Below, one piece after another: positions 32,453 to 43,867 of a stretch of 64,000 bases of DNA. Under the pieces are notes generated by a model. It did no database searches and had not been told where the DNA came from. It saw only the letters and a program-made list of their open reading frames with translations. A program made the translations under genes and the position numbers. The stretch is from NCBI GenBank assembly GCA_020796225.1, contig CM036759.1, forward strand, positions 67,339,590 through 67,403,589. The letters are read 5' to 3'. The stretch's first letter is position 1. Each line of letters starts with the position of its first letter. Source of the stretch: Arion vulgaris (taxonomy: Eukaryota > Mollusca > Gastropoda > Stylommatophora > Arionidae).

Positions 32453-32882
32453 TGATAAGACCATCATCATTGCACTTTGGTGAGTAACCATGTGTGCTTC
32501 GATTTCTTTCTTACACATGAAGATCTCAGCTGCAGTGCACGAACTCCGTAGCACCGGCGAGGGTCCCTGATGTAATTTTGACGATGGTGAAGATATTTTT
32601 AGGTGTTTAATTTTTAATCTTTTCTAATAAATATTGCAGGGTGGCGGTTTTCCAGTCTGCTCTTCTCGATTTTGAACTGCCAAGGGTTCTGTTACGTGCT
32701 CAAATTGAACATGGGACCTGCGTTTTATCGTCCGTTTCCGATATGACTAGGTACTCAATCTAATCTACACTGAGATCAGGATCTCTGGAAAATATCCAGA
32801 TGGCTCCATGAGAGAGCGAACCTGTACCTTGAACCAGAGACGAGCACGTAGCCTCTACACCACAGAGTCCTGTTCTCTGGAT
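32404..32882 (-). mobile_element. SINE-A full length with ~20-bp target duplication
   Basis: Body 32424-32862, minus sense: tail (ATTG)n at 32424-32450, 'cgtagcaccggcgagggtcc', ggacctgcgttttatcgtcc, gcctctacaccac head. The flanks are cagagtccggttctctggat (32404-32423) and cagagtcctgttctctggat (32863-32882), 19 of 20 identical. This is a clear retroposition duplication. Part of the right repeat may overlap the SINE head. Confidence 0.85.
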
Positions 32883-33128
32883 GTATATTGCTCTGTTTGT
32901 TAGTTCATCAAGACTTCCAAACAGCTTTGTCTGCATGCGCTTGTCTCTGTTGACTTCCAAACAGCTTTGTCTGCATGCGCTTGTCTCTGTTGGTCAGTTT
33001 TCTTTCCGCAGTTAACAACGTCAGGATAAGAAAACATCTCCAGAACGGGCGTCTGTGTTCTTCATAAATATCGTGGTTTTTTTCACTCTGTTGTTTCTGA
33101 GGTTCAACTTTTGCTTGGACAGCTTTTT
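32883..33128. repeat. 43-bp direct duplication
   Basis: Segment gacttccaaacagctttgtc + tgcatgcgcttgtctctgtt occurs twice in tandem (about 32913-32996). The rest of the interval has no recognised feature. Confidence 0.8.
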
Positions 33129-34434
33129 GCTTTGTATTCTTCTTCTTCGATCGTTCTAGGCATGTTTTAATCATTCTCATTGTGATATATAAACAGCCAC
33201 ACATCAGAACGTGATGTACGTGCACCAGCCTTCAGCACCTATTTGAGCCCAGTTGCTTATCCTTCGGTGGGGTGTTCGTTTTCAGCCAGCTTTGATTTAC
33301 TAGGTGAGCTTTCCTAGGTACGATCAGCTTTGCCGATTTTGGGCCTTTGTGATCTACGCCGGGACAGTGAGTTACGCTATTTATGCCCGTTCTGACTGAG
33401 AAATATTTCTCGGGGCTTGTAAGCTTATCCTCGGACGGCGTCTTACTCGTATAAGTCACCGTGTAAAGTATCGGCCTTCGCCAATGTTCAGACCCGAACT
33501 TCCTGTTTGATCCGTACATTGTCGGCCTTGCTTTACCGTACATTTTTGAGTTTGATCCGGGAAGGAACATTCTCAGCCTCTTCTAGACGCGTATTGGTAC
33601 GTGGCAATTTGCAATTAACCTCGAAAGCACTGGCATGGGGCCGAGTACAAACAATGTAGAGGGTCGTTTCAGTCGGCACTATCAGCGTAACTGAGGATTT
33701 TGCGCTCGCCGCCATCACCCGCCCCAGTTATTCCGGGGATGTTAGTTACGACTGCAATCGAACCTGCCCGGTTGCCCCAAGGCTGGCAGTTCCGTTAGGC
33801 ATCAGCAACCTCAGTTCTTCCGGGGATGTTAATTTTAATCGCACAGTACCTTGCACGGTTTTCCCAGGGCGGGTAGTTTCGTTATGCACTAATCGCAACT
33901 TGTTCTTTTGCGCTCGGCAAACCTTGCCCAGTACATGTATCTGCACCAGGCTACCGATGCGGGGTCAGCTGCAATCTCTCTCGCACCAACACGAGGGTAG
34001 ACTTTTATTCGTTACGGTCCTGTCTTATTTATTCTTGCCGACGGGCTGGCAATGTTTGCCCCTCCTCAGGGCTTCGAGCTTCTCCTACGTGGGCATACGT
34101 TTGGTCACTGGATGCACCTCTCATCCATGTCTGAGACGTTTCGTTGCTGTTTCTTTGCGTTCAGGGACTTTGGCAATATCTTGTTGGACATCGGTCAGGA
34201 GATTTGTGCATTTTCTTTGTATGTATCTTTATCGTGTTTCCGTACTTGCACTGCTACCCCTACCAGTAGTTTTCTCTCCCCGATCCCTGCTCCTCTTAGC
34301 CAGACCGGAACCAGAGTCTGTTTCAGGGTCACCGCGTGGAGGTTGGGGCAGGGTCTTGTTAGCGCGCCCTCGCTAACCCTGGCTCATGTTACCACCATGA
34401 CCTCATGAGCCTTTGACCCCTGGGCTTTGTATTC
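33129..34434 (-). mobile_element. Retroposon D copy 3 (subfamily D2)
   Basis: Body 33140-34423, sense minus. It is flanked by a perfect 11-bp duplication gctttgtattc (33129-33139 and 34424-34434). The 3' (GAA)n tail is at 33140-33148 (read as cttcttctt). The 5' end is ccaggggtcaaaggctcatg. The first about 300 bp and last about 100 bp match D1 copies; the centre differs. Centre shared with copy 4 encodes, in sense, TRPGKTVQGTVRLKLTSPEE in an open frame, but no family is recognised. Confidence 0.85.
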
Positions 34435-34479
34435 ATTGCATCGGAATAGCAGTGCTCATGGAGGCGCACTGGCTGTTGA

Positions 34480-34741
34480 TAATCTGATTAGGTGGCCGAA
34501 CCATTTATCACCAAACCAACCATCAATAACAGCATACAATATAAAAAGATCGGGTACTAGAGCTAAGGGAAGACCAAGACAAAGATGGATAGACAATATC
34601 AAAACCACACTACACAAACACGGATATAACACAACAAGGGCGACTCATCTAGCCCTAGAACGAAAATTAAAGCTTCCATCCCTACGCTTAACGGCAAGAG
34701 TGGACGGCCAACTACATCTTCCACCTGGGAATAGACAATAA
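34480..34741 (+). mobile_element. LINE 3' coding end
   Basis: Frame reads SGTRAKGRPRQRWIDNIKTT, then LHKHGYNTTRATHLALERKL and TARVDGQLHLPPGNRQ, stop at 34739. Same family as 529-715 and 40300-40492. It meets the LINE at 34742 head-on at a short palindrome (aaacaatttaatttgttgttt-type). Confidence 0.75.
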
Positions 34742-37240
34742 ACAATTTAATTTGTTGTTTCTTGATGAAGTTCAGTACTGATGATGTAGCCACTTTTGTC
34801 CTTATGTCTTCATTTCTAAATCGGTCTCTTCTTGATACTCCCAGCATTCTGTGTAGACACTTCATCTCTGTCGTGACTAGTTTTCTTCTTGATACTCCCA
34901 GCATTCTGTGTAGACACTTCATCTCTGTCGTGACTAGTTTTCTTCTTGATACTCCCAGCATTCTGTGTAGACACTTCATCTCTGTCGTGACTAGCTTTCT
35001 TCTTGATACTCCCAGCATTCTGTGTAGACACTTCATCTCTGTCGTGACTAGTTTTCTTCTTGATACTCCCAGCATTCTGTGTAGACACTTCATCTCTGTC
35101 GTGACTAGTTTTCTTCTTGATACTCCCAGCATTCTGTGTAGACACTTCATCTATGTCGTGACTAGTTTCCTCCTTATAATCCCAGCATTCTGTGTAGACA
35201 CTTCATCTCTGTCGTGACTAGTTTTCTTCTTGATACTCCCAGCATTCTGTGTAGACACTTCATCTCTGTCGTGACTAGTTTTCTTCTTGATACTCCCAGC
35301 ATTCTGTGTAGACACTTCATCTCTGTCGTGACTAGTTTTCTTCTTGATACTCCCAGCATTCTGTGTAGACACTTCATCTCTGTCGTGACTAGTTTTCTTC
35401 TTGATACTCCCAGCATTCTGTGTAGACACTTCATCTCTGTCGTGACTAGTTTTCTTCTTGATACTCCCAGCATTCTGTGTAGACACTTCATCTCTGTCGT
35501 GACTAGTTTTCTTCTTGATACTCCCAGCATTCTGTGTAGACACTTCATCTCTGTCGTGACTAGCTTTCTTCTTGATACTCCCAGCATTCTGTGTAGACAC
35601 TTCATCTCTGTCGTGACTAGTTTTCTTCTTGATACTCCCAGCATTCTGTGTAGACACTTCATCTCTGTCGTGACTAGTTTTCTTCTTGATACTCCCAGCA
35701 TTCTGTGTAGACACTTCATCTCTGTCGTGACTAGCTTTCTTCTTGATACTCCCAGCATTCTGTGTAGACACTTCATCTCTGTCGTGACTAGTTTTCTTCT
35801 TGATACTCCCAGCATTCTGTGTAGACACTTCATCTCTGTCGTGACTAGTTTTCTTCTTGATACTCCAGCATTCTGTGTAGACACTTCATCTATGTCGTGA
35901 CTAGTTTCCTCCTTATAATCCCAGCATTCTGTGTAGACACTTCATCTCTGTCGTGACTAGTTTTCTTCTTGATACTCCCAGCATTCTGTGTAGACACTTC
36001 ATCTCTGTCGTGACTAGTTTTCTTCTTGATACTCCCAGCATTCTGTGTAGACACTTCATCTCTGTCGTGACTAGTTTTCTTCTTGATACTCCCAGCATTC
36101 TGTGTAGACACTTCATCTCTGTCGTGACTAGTTTTCTTCTTGATACTCCCAGCATTCTGTGTAGACACTTCATCTCTGTCGTGACTAGTTTTCTTCTTGA
36201 TACTCCCAGCATTCTGTGTAGACACTTCATCTCTGTCGTGACTAGTTTTCTTCTTGATACTCCCAGCATTCTGTGTAGACACTTCATCTCTGTCGTGACT
36301 AGCTTTCTTCTTGATACTCCCAGCATTCTGTGTAGACACTTCATCTCTGTCGTGACTAGTTTTCTTCTTGATACTCCCAGCATTCTGTGTAGACACTTCA
36401 TCTCTGTCGTGACTAGTTTTCTTCTTGATACTCCCAGCATTCTGTGTAGACACTTCATCTATGTCGTGACTAGTTTCCTCCTTATAATCCCAGCATTCTG
36501 TGTAGACACTTCATCTCTGTCGTGACTAGTTTTCTTCTTGATACTCCCAGCATTCTGTGTAGACACTTCATCTCTGTCGTGACTAGTTTTCTTCTTGATA
36601 CTCCCAGCATTCTGTGTAGACACTTCATCTCTGTCGTGACTAGTTTTCTTCTTGATACTCCCAGCATTCTGTGTAGACACTTCATCTCTGTCGTGACTAG
36701 TTTTCTTCTTGATACTCCCAGCATTCTGTGTAGACACTTCATCTCTGTCGTGACTAGTTTTCTTCTTGATACTCCCAGCATTCTGTGTAGACACTTCATC
36801 TCTGTCGTGACTAGTTTTCTTCTTGATACTCCCAGCATTCTGTGTAGACACTTCATCTCTGTCGTGACTAGTTTTCTTCTTGATACTCCCAGCATTCTGT
36901 GTAGACACTTCATCTCTGTCGTGACTAGTTTTCTTCTTGATACTCCCAGCATTCTGTGTAGACACTTCATCTCTGTCGTGACTAGTTTTCTTCTTGATAC
37001 TCCCAGCATTCTGTGTAGACACTTCATCTCTGTCGTGACTAGTTTTCTTCTTGATACTCCCAGCATTCTGTGTAGACACTTCATCTCTGTCATGACTAGT
37101 TTTCTTCTTGATACTCCCAGCATTCTGTGTAGACACTTCATCTCTGTCGTGACTAATTTTCTTCTATCATTTGATGTCAACGTCCAGGTTTGACGCTGAA
37201 AGCATAATGTGGGGAGAAAGATTGTGTTGAACATTGCTGT
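34742..37240 (-). mobile_element. LINE RT C-terminal region with an in-frame minisatellite
   Basis: Minus strand: 37240-37166 encodes PTLCFQRQTWTLTSNDRR, then many repeats of KLVTTEMKCLHRMLGVSRR, and 34830-34742 continues DRFRNEDIRTKVATSSVLNF, IKKQQIKLF. A normal LINE has PTLxYxxxxWTL...KLxTxEMxCLRRxLGVSRRDRxRNEDIRxK, so exactly one 19-codon block is amplified. Confidence 0.85.
34830..37165. repeat. 57-bp minisatellite (19 LINE codons)
   Basis: About 41 copies, core ttgatactcccagcattctg. Period 57 = 19 codons. The LINE frame stays open for up to 12 units (250-codon frame at 36482-37234). A marked variant with tcctccttataatccc and ctatgtcgtg recurs at about 35152, 35890 and 36462, and carries a stop. 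One unit at 35860 lacks a c. Confidence 0.97.
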
Positions 37241-37364
37241 TTTAAAAATTGTCTACATCATTGTTTTTCTTCTTCTTCTGCGATGAGTTTCCTATGTTGA
37301 AAGTTTCAGCATCGCGATGAGTTGCCTCCAGGAACCTTGTTCTGGGGTTCTCTGTCACGTAGAT

Positions 37365-37860
37365 GTCCCGTGCTCGTCTCTCGTTCTAAAGCTATTTAAT
37401 TCGCTCCCTCGTTGAGCCATTGGGATATGTCGCCAGTATCCATGATATCAGTGTAGGTGAGATCGAGTTCCTAGTCCTGTTGGAAACGGACGATAAAAGG
37501 TAAGTGCTGTGTTTAAGTTGATCCCTTCAAATAACCCGCGGCAGTTTTATATCGAGAAATGCAGGCTGAAATGCCGCTGTCCAAGTCAAATATATTAGAA
37601 AAAATTAAACAGAAAATTGACACACAATAGTTTCACCATCTTCTAACTTACACTTTATTACATCTAAGCTACATCTAAATTACATCTAAGCTACAATCTA
37701 AATTACATCTAAGCTACATCTAAATTACATCTAAGCTACATCTAAATTACATCTAAGCTACATCTAAATTACATCTAAGCTACATCTAAATTACATCTAC
37801 ATCTAAATCTAAATTACATCTAAGCTTCATCTAAATTATAGAGAACCCAAAAGGAACACT
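37365..37860 (+). mobile_element. SINE-A with an internal expansion
   Basis: Head (gtgctcgtctctcgttc), cgagttcctagtcctgt, ggacgataaaaggtaagtg, then at the ttaca block a 22-bp array (37660-37838). After it SINE-like sequence continues as aaattatagagaaccc, corresponding to aattacatagggaaccc. Confidence 0.7.
37660..37838. repeat. 22-bp (2 x 11) repeat inside SINE-A
   Basis: About eight copies of taagctacatctaaattaca + tc. The 11-bp halves (atctaagctac/atctaaattac) are themselves related to SINE-A catcttcaaattac. Confidence 0.9.
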
Positions 37861-37934
37861 GAATAATAATTTAAAAAATACTAGATCACTAACAATGCCA
37901 CGAAGACGCACAAAATGAACCACGCAAGTCATCA

Positions 37935-38105
37935 TCATCATCAAGTAGATTATCCTTTCTAGTACTTGGTTCCCTGACATCAGTCCTGAAAAACTCTCTG
38001 TTCTGTGCAAGTTGACCGGCGCCAGCAGCAGACATTCTCAGTTCGTCAATGACATCTTACACCCATCGTCTTCCAGGCCTTCCTCTTTTCTTCTTCAGGT
38101 CTTCC
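37935..38105 (-). mobile_element. LINE 3' coding tail with (GAT)n end
   Basis: Minus strand reads KRGRPGRRWV, stop, DVIDELRMSAAGAGQLAQNR, EFFRTDVREPSTRKDN, ending in repeated Asp codons (gatgatgat). RGRPxRRWxxDVxDEL...AQxR is a LINE ORF2 C terminus. Confidence 0.7.
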
Positions 38106-38404
38106 TCTCCTTCTTCTTCCAGGCAACATTCACTTCAAAATGGTGTACGAAATTAACCACACAATTACATCATGCTATAAATGATGTTGAAATAGAAGTA
38201 TTTAGTCTCCAACCATGCACGCTGACATTTTCCAATGTTGAAAGTGACATTCATCATTGGCAGGTGTTGACAAATGACACGTGCCTGTATCTATTTCTGA
38301 CAGATGACATGCTGACGTATCACGCAAATTTGAGTGACGTGGAAGGCGTATGTGCAAAAGGACAATAATAAGAACAATTTAATTTATTTATTGACAAATA
38401 GGTT
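38106..38404. other. No recognisable feature
   Basis: A plus-strand open frame of 118 codons ends here (38368) without recognisable domain. Confidence 0.35.
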
Positions 38405-38515
38405 TACCTCTCGTGACTTCCGGGTTGTCGAAGAACATTCCCGTGTGACTTCCGGGTTGCGAAAAGTAGAGCATTAAAATGTTCCCCGTGTGACTTCCGG
38501 GTTGCGAAGAATAGA
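38405..38515. repeat. Three-copy repeat
   Basis: Three spaced copies of gtgacttccgggttg(c)gaa with linkers of varying length. Confidence 0.8.
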
Positions 38516-38631
38516 AACATCATCTACTCTGCTTGTCATAAAAGGCGATAATAGGGATGTTCATGGGGCTGGCGACCAAAACTGTAAAAAAAAACGCAAA
38601 CGGTTAAAGAAACAAGAGACGGGGAAAAAAC

Positions 38632-39048
38632 CCGAATGTCTCATGAAGATCTGAATGTCTCATGAAGATCTGAATGTCTCATGAAGATCTGATGTCTCAG
38701 AATTGAAGTCCATAGTCTGAATGTCTCATGAAGATCTGAATGTCTCATGAAGATCTGAATGTCTCATGAAGATCTGAATGTTCTGAGATCTGAATGTCTC
38801 ATGAAGATCTGAATGTCTCATGAAATCGAAAGTCTGAAGATCTGAATGTCTCTGAAGATCTGAATGTCTAACTAATGCCATGAAGATCTGAATGTCTCAT
38901 GAAGATCTGAATGTCTCATGAAGATCTGAATGTCTCATGAAGATCTGAATGTCTCATGAAGATCTGAATGTCTCATGAAGATCTGAATGTCTCATGAAGA
39001 TCTGAATGTCTCATGAAGATCTGAATGTCTCATGAAGATCTGAATGAT
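38632..39048. repeat. 19-bp minisatellite
   Basis: About 20 copies of tgaatgtctcatgaagatc with irregular stretches at 38690-38720 and 38775-38885 that look like indel damage. Confidence 0.95.
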
Positions 39049-39112
39049 ATAGTAAAGTAAGGCACCAAATCGAATTGAATTGCTATTTTCTGCTTCTGTT
39101 TTATATGCCATT

Positions 39113-39928
39113 GGTCGTGATGATGGTCGGTGATGATGATGATTAATAACGGAGATTGATAATGATGATACTTATGATGATACTTATGATGATACTTATG
39201 ATGATACTTATGATGATACTAATGATGATACTAATGATGATACTAATGATGATACTATGATGATACTTAATGATATACTTATGATGATACTTATGATGAT
39301 ACTAATGATGATACTAATGATGATACTAATGATGATACTAATGATGATACTAATGATGTACTATGATGATACTAATGATGATTTACTATGATGATACTAA
39401 TGATGATACTATGATGATACTATGATGATACTAATGATGATACTAATGATGATACTGTGATACTTATGATGATACTAATGATGTACTATGATGATACTAA
39501 TGATGATACTAATGATGATACTTATGATGATTACATGATGATACTAATGATGATACTATGATGATATAATGATGATACTAATGATGATACTAATGATGAT
39601 ACTTATGATGTACTTATGATGATACTAATGATGTACTATGATGATACTAATGATGATACTTATGATGATACTAATGATGTTACTTATGATGATACTAATG
39701 ATGATACTAATGATGATACTAATGATGATACTAAGATGTCAATGATACTAATGATGATACTAATGATGTTACTAATGATGTTACTAATGATGATACTAAT
39801 GATGATACTAACGATGATACTAATGATGATACTAATGATGATACTTATGATGATACTAATGATGTTACTTATGATGATATTAATGATGTTACTTATGATG
39901 ATATTAATGATGATACTAATGATGATTG
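39113..39928. repeat. 12-bp repeat (gatgatactaat)
   Basis: About 68 copies of a 12-bp unit with variants gatgatacttat and gatgttactaat. Frequent dropouts of 1-2 bases (gatgtacta, gatactatga) occur mainly in 39240-39640, while the right end is clean. Open frames (MMILMM, SIIIS) are spurious. Confidence 0.95.
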
Positions 39929-39954
39929 ATGAAGGTTTCATTGTTTCTTGATAT

Positions 39955-40225
39955 TGATAACACCTATGTGGTGCCGTGGCTCGCAAGGGAGTAAAGAATA
40001 GTACCACTGCCACCTACAAGGCATGTCGTAAGAGGCGACTAATGTATGACCTAGGAAGATACTCTAGTAAATAAAAAGCATCGCAGAAATCGGATGTTCT
40101 GGCCTACTTGTAGGCGCATAACTGGCACAGGCGTAAATCGCTCTTAGGCTTAGATTATATACACATCACACAGAGAGGTTAACAAGTGGTCGATATGGAA
40201 CATTAGAAGAAGAAGAAGAGGAAGA
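39955..40225 (+). mobile_element. SINE-B full length
   Basis: Starts gtggtgccgtggctcgcaag, then ccacctacaaggcatgtcgt, ctggcctacttgtaggcgca, gtggtcgatatggaacatta and a (GAA)n tail at 40206-40225. Confidence 0.9.
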
Positions 40226-40299
40226 TATTGATAAGTGTTGATGGAGGTAGGATAATGATATTCAGGATATCAGGGTTGTCTGTTGTCTTTCCTCAGATG

Positions 40300-40492
40300 G
40301 ATAATGGAGATGGTTGTCCACTCTTACCGTTAAGTGTAGGGGTGGGAGGTTTTAATGTGCGTTCCAGGGCCAGATGATTCGCCCTTGTTGTATTATATCT
40401 GTGTTTATTTAGTCTAGTCTTGATATTGTCTTTCCATTTCCCTCCTTGTTCTTCCCTTGGCTCTAGTACCTGATCCCTTTTTAATGTATTCT
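40300..40492 (-). mobile_element. LINE 3' coding end
   Basis: Reverse complement aligns with 34550-34720: ggtactagagccaagggaag (compare gggtactagagctaagggaag), acaacaagggcgaatcatct, acttaacggtaagagtgga. Frameshifted. Confidence 0.7.
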
Positions 40493-40496
40493 GTTA

Positions 40497-40662
40497 TATA
40501 CTCGCGCGCAGTTCGCCACATGCCCGCACATCACGCACACACACGCACATGCCGCACACACACGCACATACACATTGAAATAGACATGCATGCATACATA
40601 TGCTAATAGATACATACATATACACAAATACATACACTGCCAAACACCCACACACACACACT

Positions 40663-40706
<44 letters not shown>

Positions 40707-40985
40707 TATATACATACAGATATACACACTCATACAGACACATATATAGATACACAGAGACACACATACATACATACATACATACATACATACACACACA
40801 TATACATACATAAATACATACATAATACTCTCACGTGCGCAGACACAGAAAGACAAACAAAGACAGACACGCAGAGAGGCGCAAACATGCAGACAGACGC
40901 AAACACGCAGACAGACGCACACACAAACATGCAAACACAAACACGCAAACATACACACACACTTGCCATGAGTCGGTGAGACAAG
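40497..40985. repeat. Compound (CA)n/(TA)n/(CATA)n microsatellite
   Basis: Includes (TA)16 at about 40669-40700, (CATA)n at 40767-40815 and (CACA)/(CAGACA) stretches. Alternating purine-pyrimidine. Confidence 0.95.
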
Positions 40986-41489
40986 ACTATCGACATTTGC
41001 AAACACGCGCATTCAAAACATGTCCCAGCATTTTCTAAACGTCTTTACACACACGTCTTCTGCTTCGAATTCTGTTGTAACCTCTTTGGAATCTCAATAC
41101 AATCTACGCTACCAACAACAAACAATAGAGTTTCCATTCTTCTTTGTCTTCTTCAGCTGGCCAGATCCCTGTTTCCACAAACTGTTCTGACTTGAGTATA
41201 CTATTCTGTATATTGAGTCATATTTTCCATTGATACATTCCTCATCTGTTTGTGTATATTTCTGTATACATTGTCCAACCGCATATTTGTTTGTTGTTCC
41301 GCCGATGTTTATATATGGTTCAATAGAAGAATGACATGATCAAAGTTGAGAGACAATTCTAAGTATTATTGTTCAGGTAATAGACATATACAATGCTCAG
41401 GCATAGGCGTTCCTACGTTCAAACAAGGAGGGGAGGGGAGGGGGAAGAGCAGTGTCCCTACTTCTTTTCCTGAAAAAATGTGTTTAAAA
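40986..41489. other. No recognisable feature
   Basis: AT-rich; no domain, RNA or repeat recognised. Confidence 0.4.
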
Positions 41490-41672
41490 AAAAAAATCTT
41501 ATCAAAATATTTTTATCATCTTCAAAAATTACATAGGAACCGTAGCCGGTGCTACGGAGTTAGTACACTGCAGTTGATATCTACATGTGTAAAAAAGAGA
41601 TCAGAGCACACATGGTTACTCACCGAAGTGCAATGATGATGGTCCTTTCTATCAATCAATCAATCAAAAATC
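41490..41672 (+). mobile_element. SINE-A, 3' fragment
   Basis: tttttatcatcttcaaaaat, 'gccggtgctacggagttag', gagatcagagcacacatggt and (ATCA)n at 41652-41667. Confidence 0.85.
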
Positions 41673-41732
41673 ATGCCACTTCTGCGGTCATTTTCATTTT
41701 TCCTTAACCTTTTCGCTCCTTAATTCTGGTTG

Positions 41733-42424
41733 ACCGCATACTATAGCCTTGTGACATCTGACCTCTGTCCGCATACTATAGCCTTGTGATATCTGACCTC
41801 TGTCAGCATACTATAGCCTTGTGACATCTGACCTCTGTCCGCATACTATAGCCTTGTGATATCTGACCTCTGTCCGCATACTATAGCCTTGTGATATCTG
41901 ACCTCTGTCCGCATACTATAGCCTTGTGACATCTGACCTCTGTCCGCATACTATAGCCTTGTGACATCTGACCTCTGTCCGCATACTATAGCCTTGTGAC
42001 ATCTGACCTCTGTCCGCATACTATAGCCTTGTGACATCTGACCTCTGTCAGCATACTATAGCCTTGTGACATCTGACCTCTGTCCGCATACTATAGCCTT
42101 GTGATATCTGACCTCTGTCCGCATACTATAGCCTTGTGACATCTGACCTCTGTCAGCATACTATAGCCTTGTGACATCTGACCTCTGTCCGCATACTATA
42201 GCCTTGTGATATCTGACCTCTGTCCGCATACTATAGCCTTGTGACATCTGACCTCTGTCAGCATACTATAGCCTTGTGACATCTGACCTCTGTCCGCATA
42301 CTATAGCCTTGTGACATCTGACCTCTGTCAGCATACTATAGCCTTGTGATATCTGACCTCTGTCCGCATACTATAGCCTTGTGATATCTGACCTCTGTCC
42401 GCATACTATAGCCTTGTGACATCT
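41733..42424. repeat. 35-bp minisatellite
   Basis: About 20 copies, core gcatactatagccttgtgac followed by atctgacctctgtcc. Two biallelic-looking sites (gaca/gata; gtcc/gtca) shuffle among units. Its last unit forms part of the left target duplication of the chimeric retrocopy. Confidence 0.97.
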
Positions 42425-42427
42425 TAT

Positions 42428-43732
42428 TTCTTCTTCTTCTGCTAACATTCTTCACGGCCAATTTGATCATTCTTATTGTGATGTATAATTGGTCCACTGG
42501 CAAGAACGGAGTGATCTACGTCGGGACGATTGTGCGCCCATGGTGACTAGGCCCGCCCGTCCGTTTTCAGCCAGCTTTTGATTTACTAGGTGAGCTTTCC
42601 TAGGTACGATCCTTTCGGATCTACGCCTTTTCGATCAACTTTGCCGTATATTTGGGCTTTGTGATCTACGCCAAGACAGTGAGTTACGCTGCTTTACCCG
42701 TTCTGACTGAGAAATATTTCTCGGGCTTGTCAGCTTGTCCTCGGACGGCGTCTTACTCGTATAAAACACCGTGTAAAGTATCGGCCTTCGCCAATGTTCA
42801 GGACCCGGGCTTCCTGTTTGATCCGTACATTGTCGGCCTTGCTTTACCGTACATTTTGAGTTTGATCCGGGAAGGAACATTCTCAGCCTTTTCTAGACGC
42901 GTATCGGTGCGTGGCAATTTGCAATTTACCTCGAAAGCACTGGCATGGGGCCGAGTACAAGCAATGTAGAGGGTCGTTTCAGTGGGCACTATAAGCGTAA
43001 CTGAGGATTTTGCGCTCGCCGCCATCACCCGCCCCAGTTATTCCGGGGATGTTAGTTACGACTGCAATCGAACCTTGCTCAGTTGCCCCAAGGCTGGCAG
43101 TTCCGTTAGGCATCACCAACCTCAGTTCTTCCGGGGATGTTAATTTTAATCGCACAGTACCTTGCACGGTTTTCCCAGGGCGGGTAGTTTCGTTATGCAC
43201 TAAACGCAACTTGTTCTTTTGCGCTCGGCAAACCTTGCCCAGTACATGTATCTGCACCAGGCTACCAATGCGGGTCAGCTGCAATCTTCTCTCGCACCAA
43301 CACGAGGGTAGACTTTCATTCGTTACGGTCCTGTCTTATTTATTCTTGCCGACGGGCTGGCAATGTTTGCCCCTCCTCAGGGCTTCGAGCTTCGCCCTAC
43401 GTGGGCATACGTTTGGTCACTGGATGCACCTCTCATCCATGTCTGAGTCGTTTCGTTGCTGTTTCTTTGCGTTCAGGGACTTGGGCAATATCTTGTTGGA
43501 CACCGGTCAGGAGAATTGTGCATTTTATTTGTATGTATCTTTATCGTATTTCCGTAATTGCACTGCTACCACTACCAGTAGTTTCCTCTTCCCGATCCCT
43601 GCCCCTCTTAGCCAGACCAGAACCAGAGTGTGTTTCCAGGGTCACCGCGTGGAGGTTAGGGGCAGGGTCTTGGTTAGCGCGCCCCTCGCTAACCCTGGCT
43701 CATGTTACCACCATGACCTCATGAGCCTTTTG
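42428..43732 (-). mobile_element. Retroposon D copy 4 (subfamily D2)
   Basis: Closely similar to copy 3 over its whole length (for example ggcgtcttactcgtataa, ttttcccagggcgggtagtt, gggtcaccgcgtggaggtt). The tail is ttcttcttcttc on the plus strand. A plus-strand open frame of 252 codons (43010-43768) is antisense to the element and runs into rRNA, so it is spurious. Confidence 0.85.
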
Positions 43733-43867
43733 AGGATCGTGTCATCTATTGAACCTCGACTGATTTAATGAGCCATTCTCGGTTTCACCGTGAGACAGTG
43801 TGAACTTAGACATGCATGGCTTAATCTTTGAGACAAGCATATGACTACTGGCAGGATCAACCAGATA
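43733..43867 (-). pseudogene. 18S rRNA 5' fragment
   Basis: On the minus strand it begins tatctggttgatcctgccag and continues through gtagtcatatgcttgtctca, ttaagccatgcatgtctaag, 'cacactgtctcacggtgaaa', 'gaatggctcattaaatcag' and 'tcgaggttcaatagatgaca'. The universally conserved 5' end of eukaryotic 18S rRNA is unmistakable. It stops after about 135 nt (acgatcct), where retroposon D begins. Differences from the usual sequence (gagaatggc for gcgaatggc; ggttcaatagatg for ggttccttagatg) indicate a non-functional copy. Confidence 0.95.

Noticed and set aside
34816..37234. Series of ~200-codon proteins with STQNAGSIKKKTSHDRDEV repeats
   Set aside because: A shadow frame of the 57-bp array, whose meaningful frame is LINE RT sequence; no independent gene.
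40481..41012. Cys/Val/Tyr-rich minus-strand open frames
   Set aside because: They are translations of (CA)n/(TA)n simple sequence.
43010..43768. 252-codon plus-strand open frame
   Set aside because: Antisense to retroposon D and running into antisense 18S rRNA; not kept in D1 copies.
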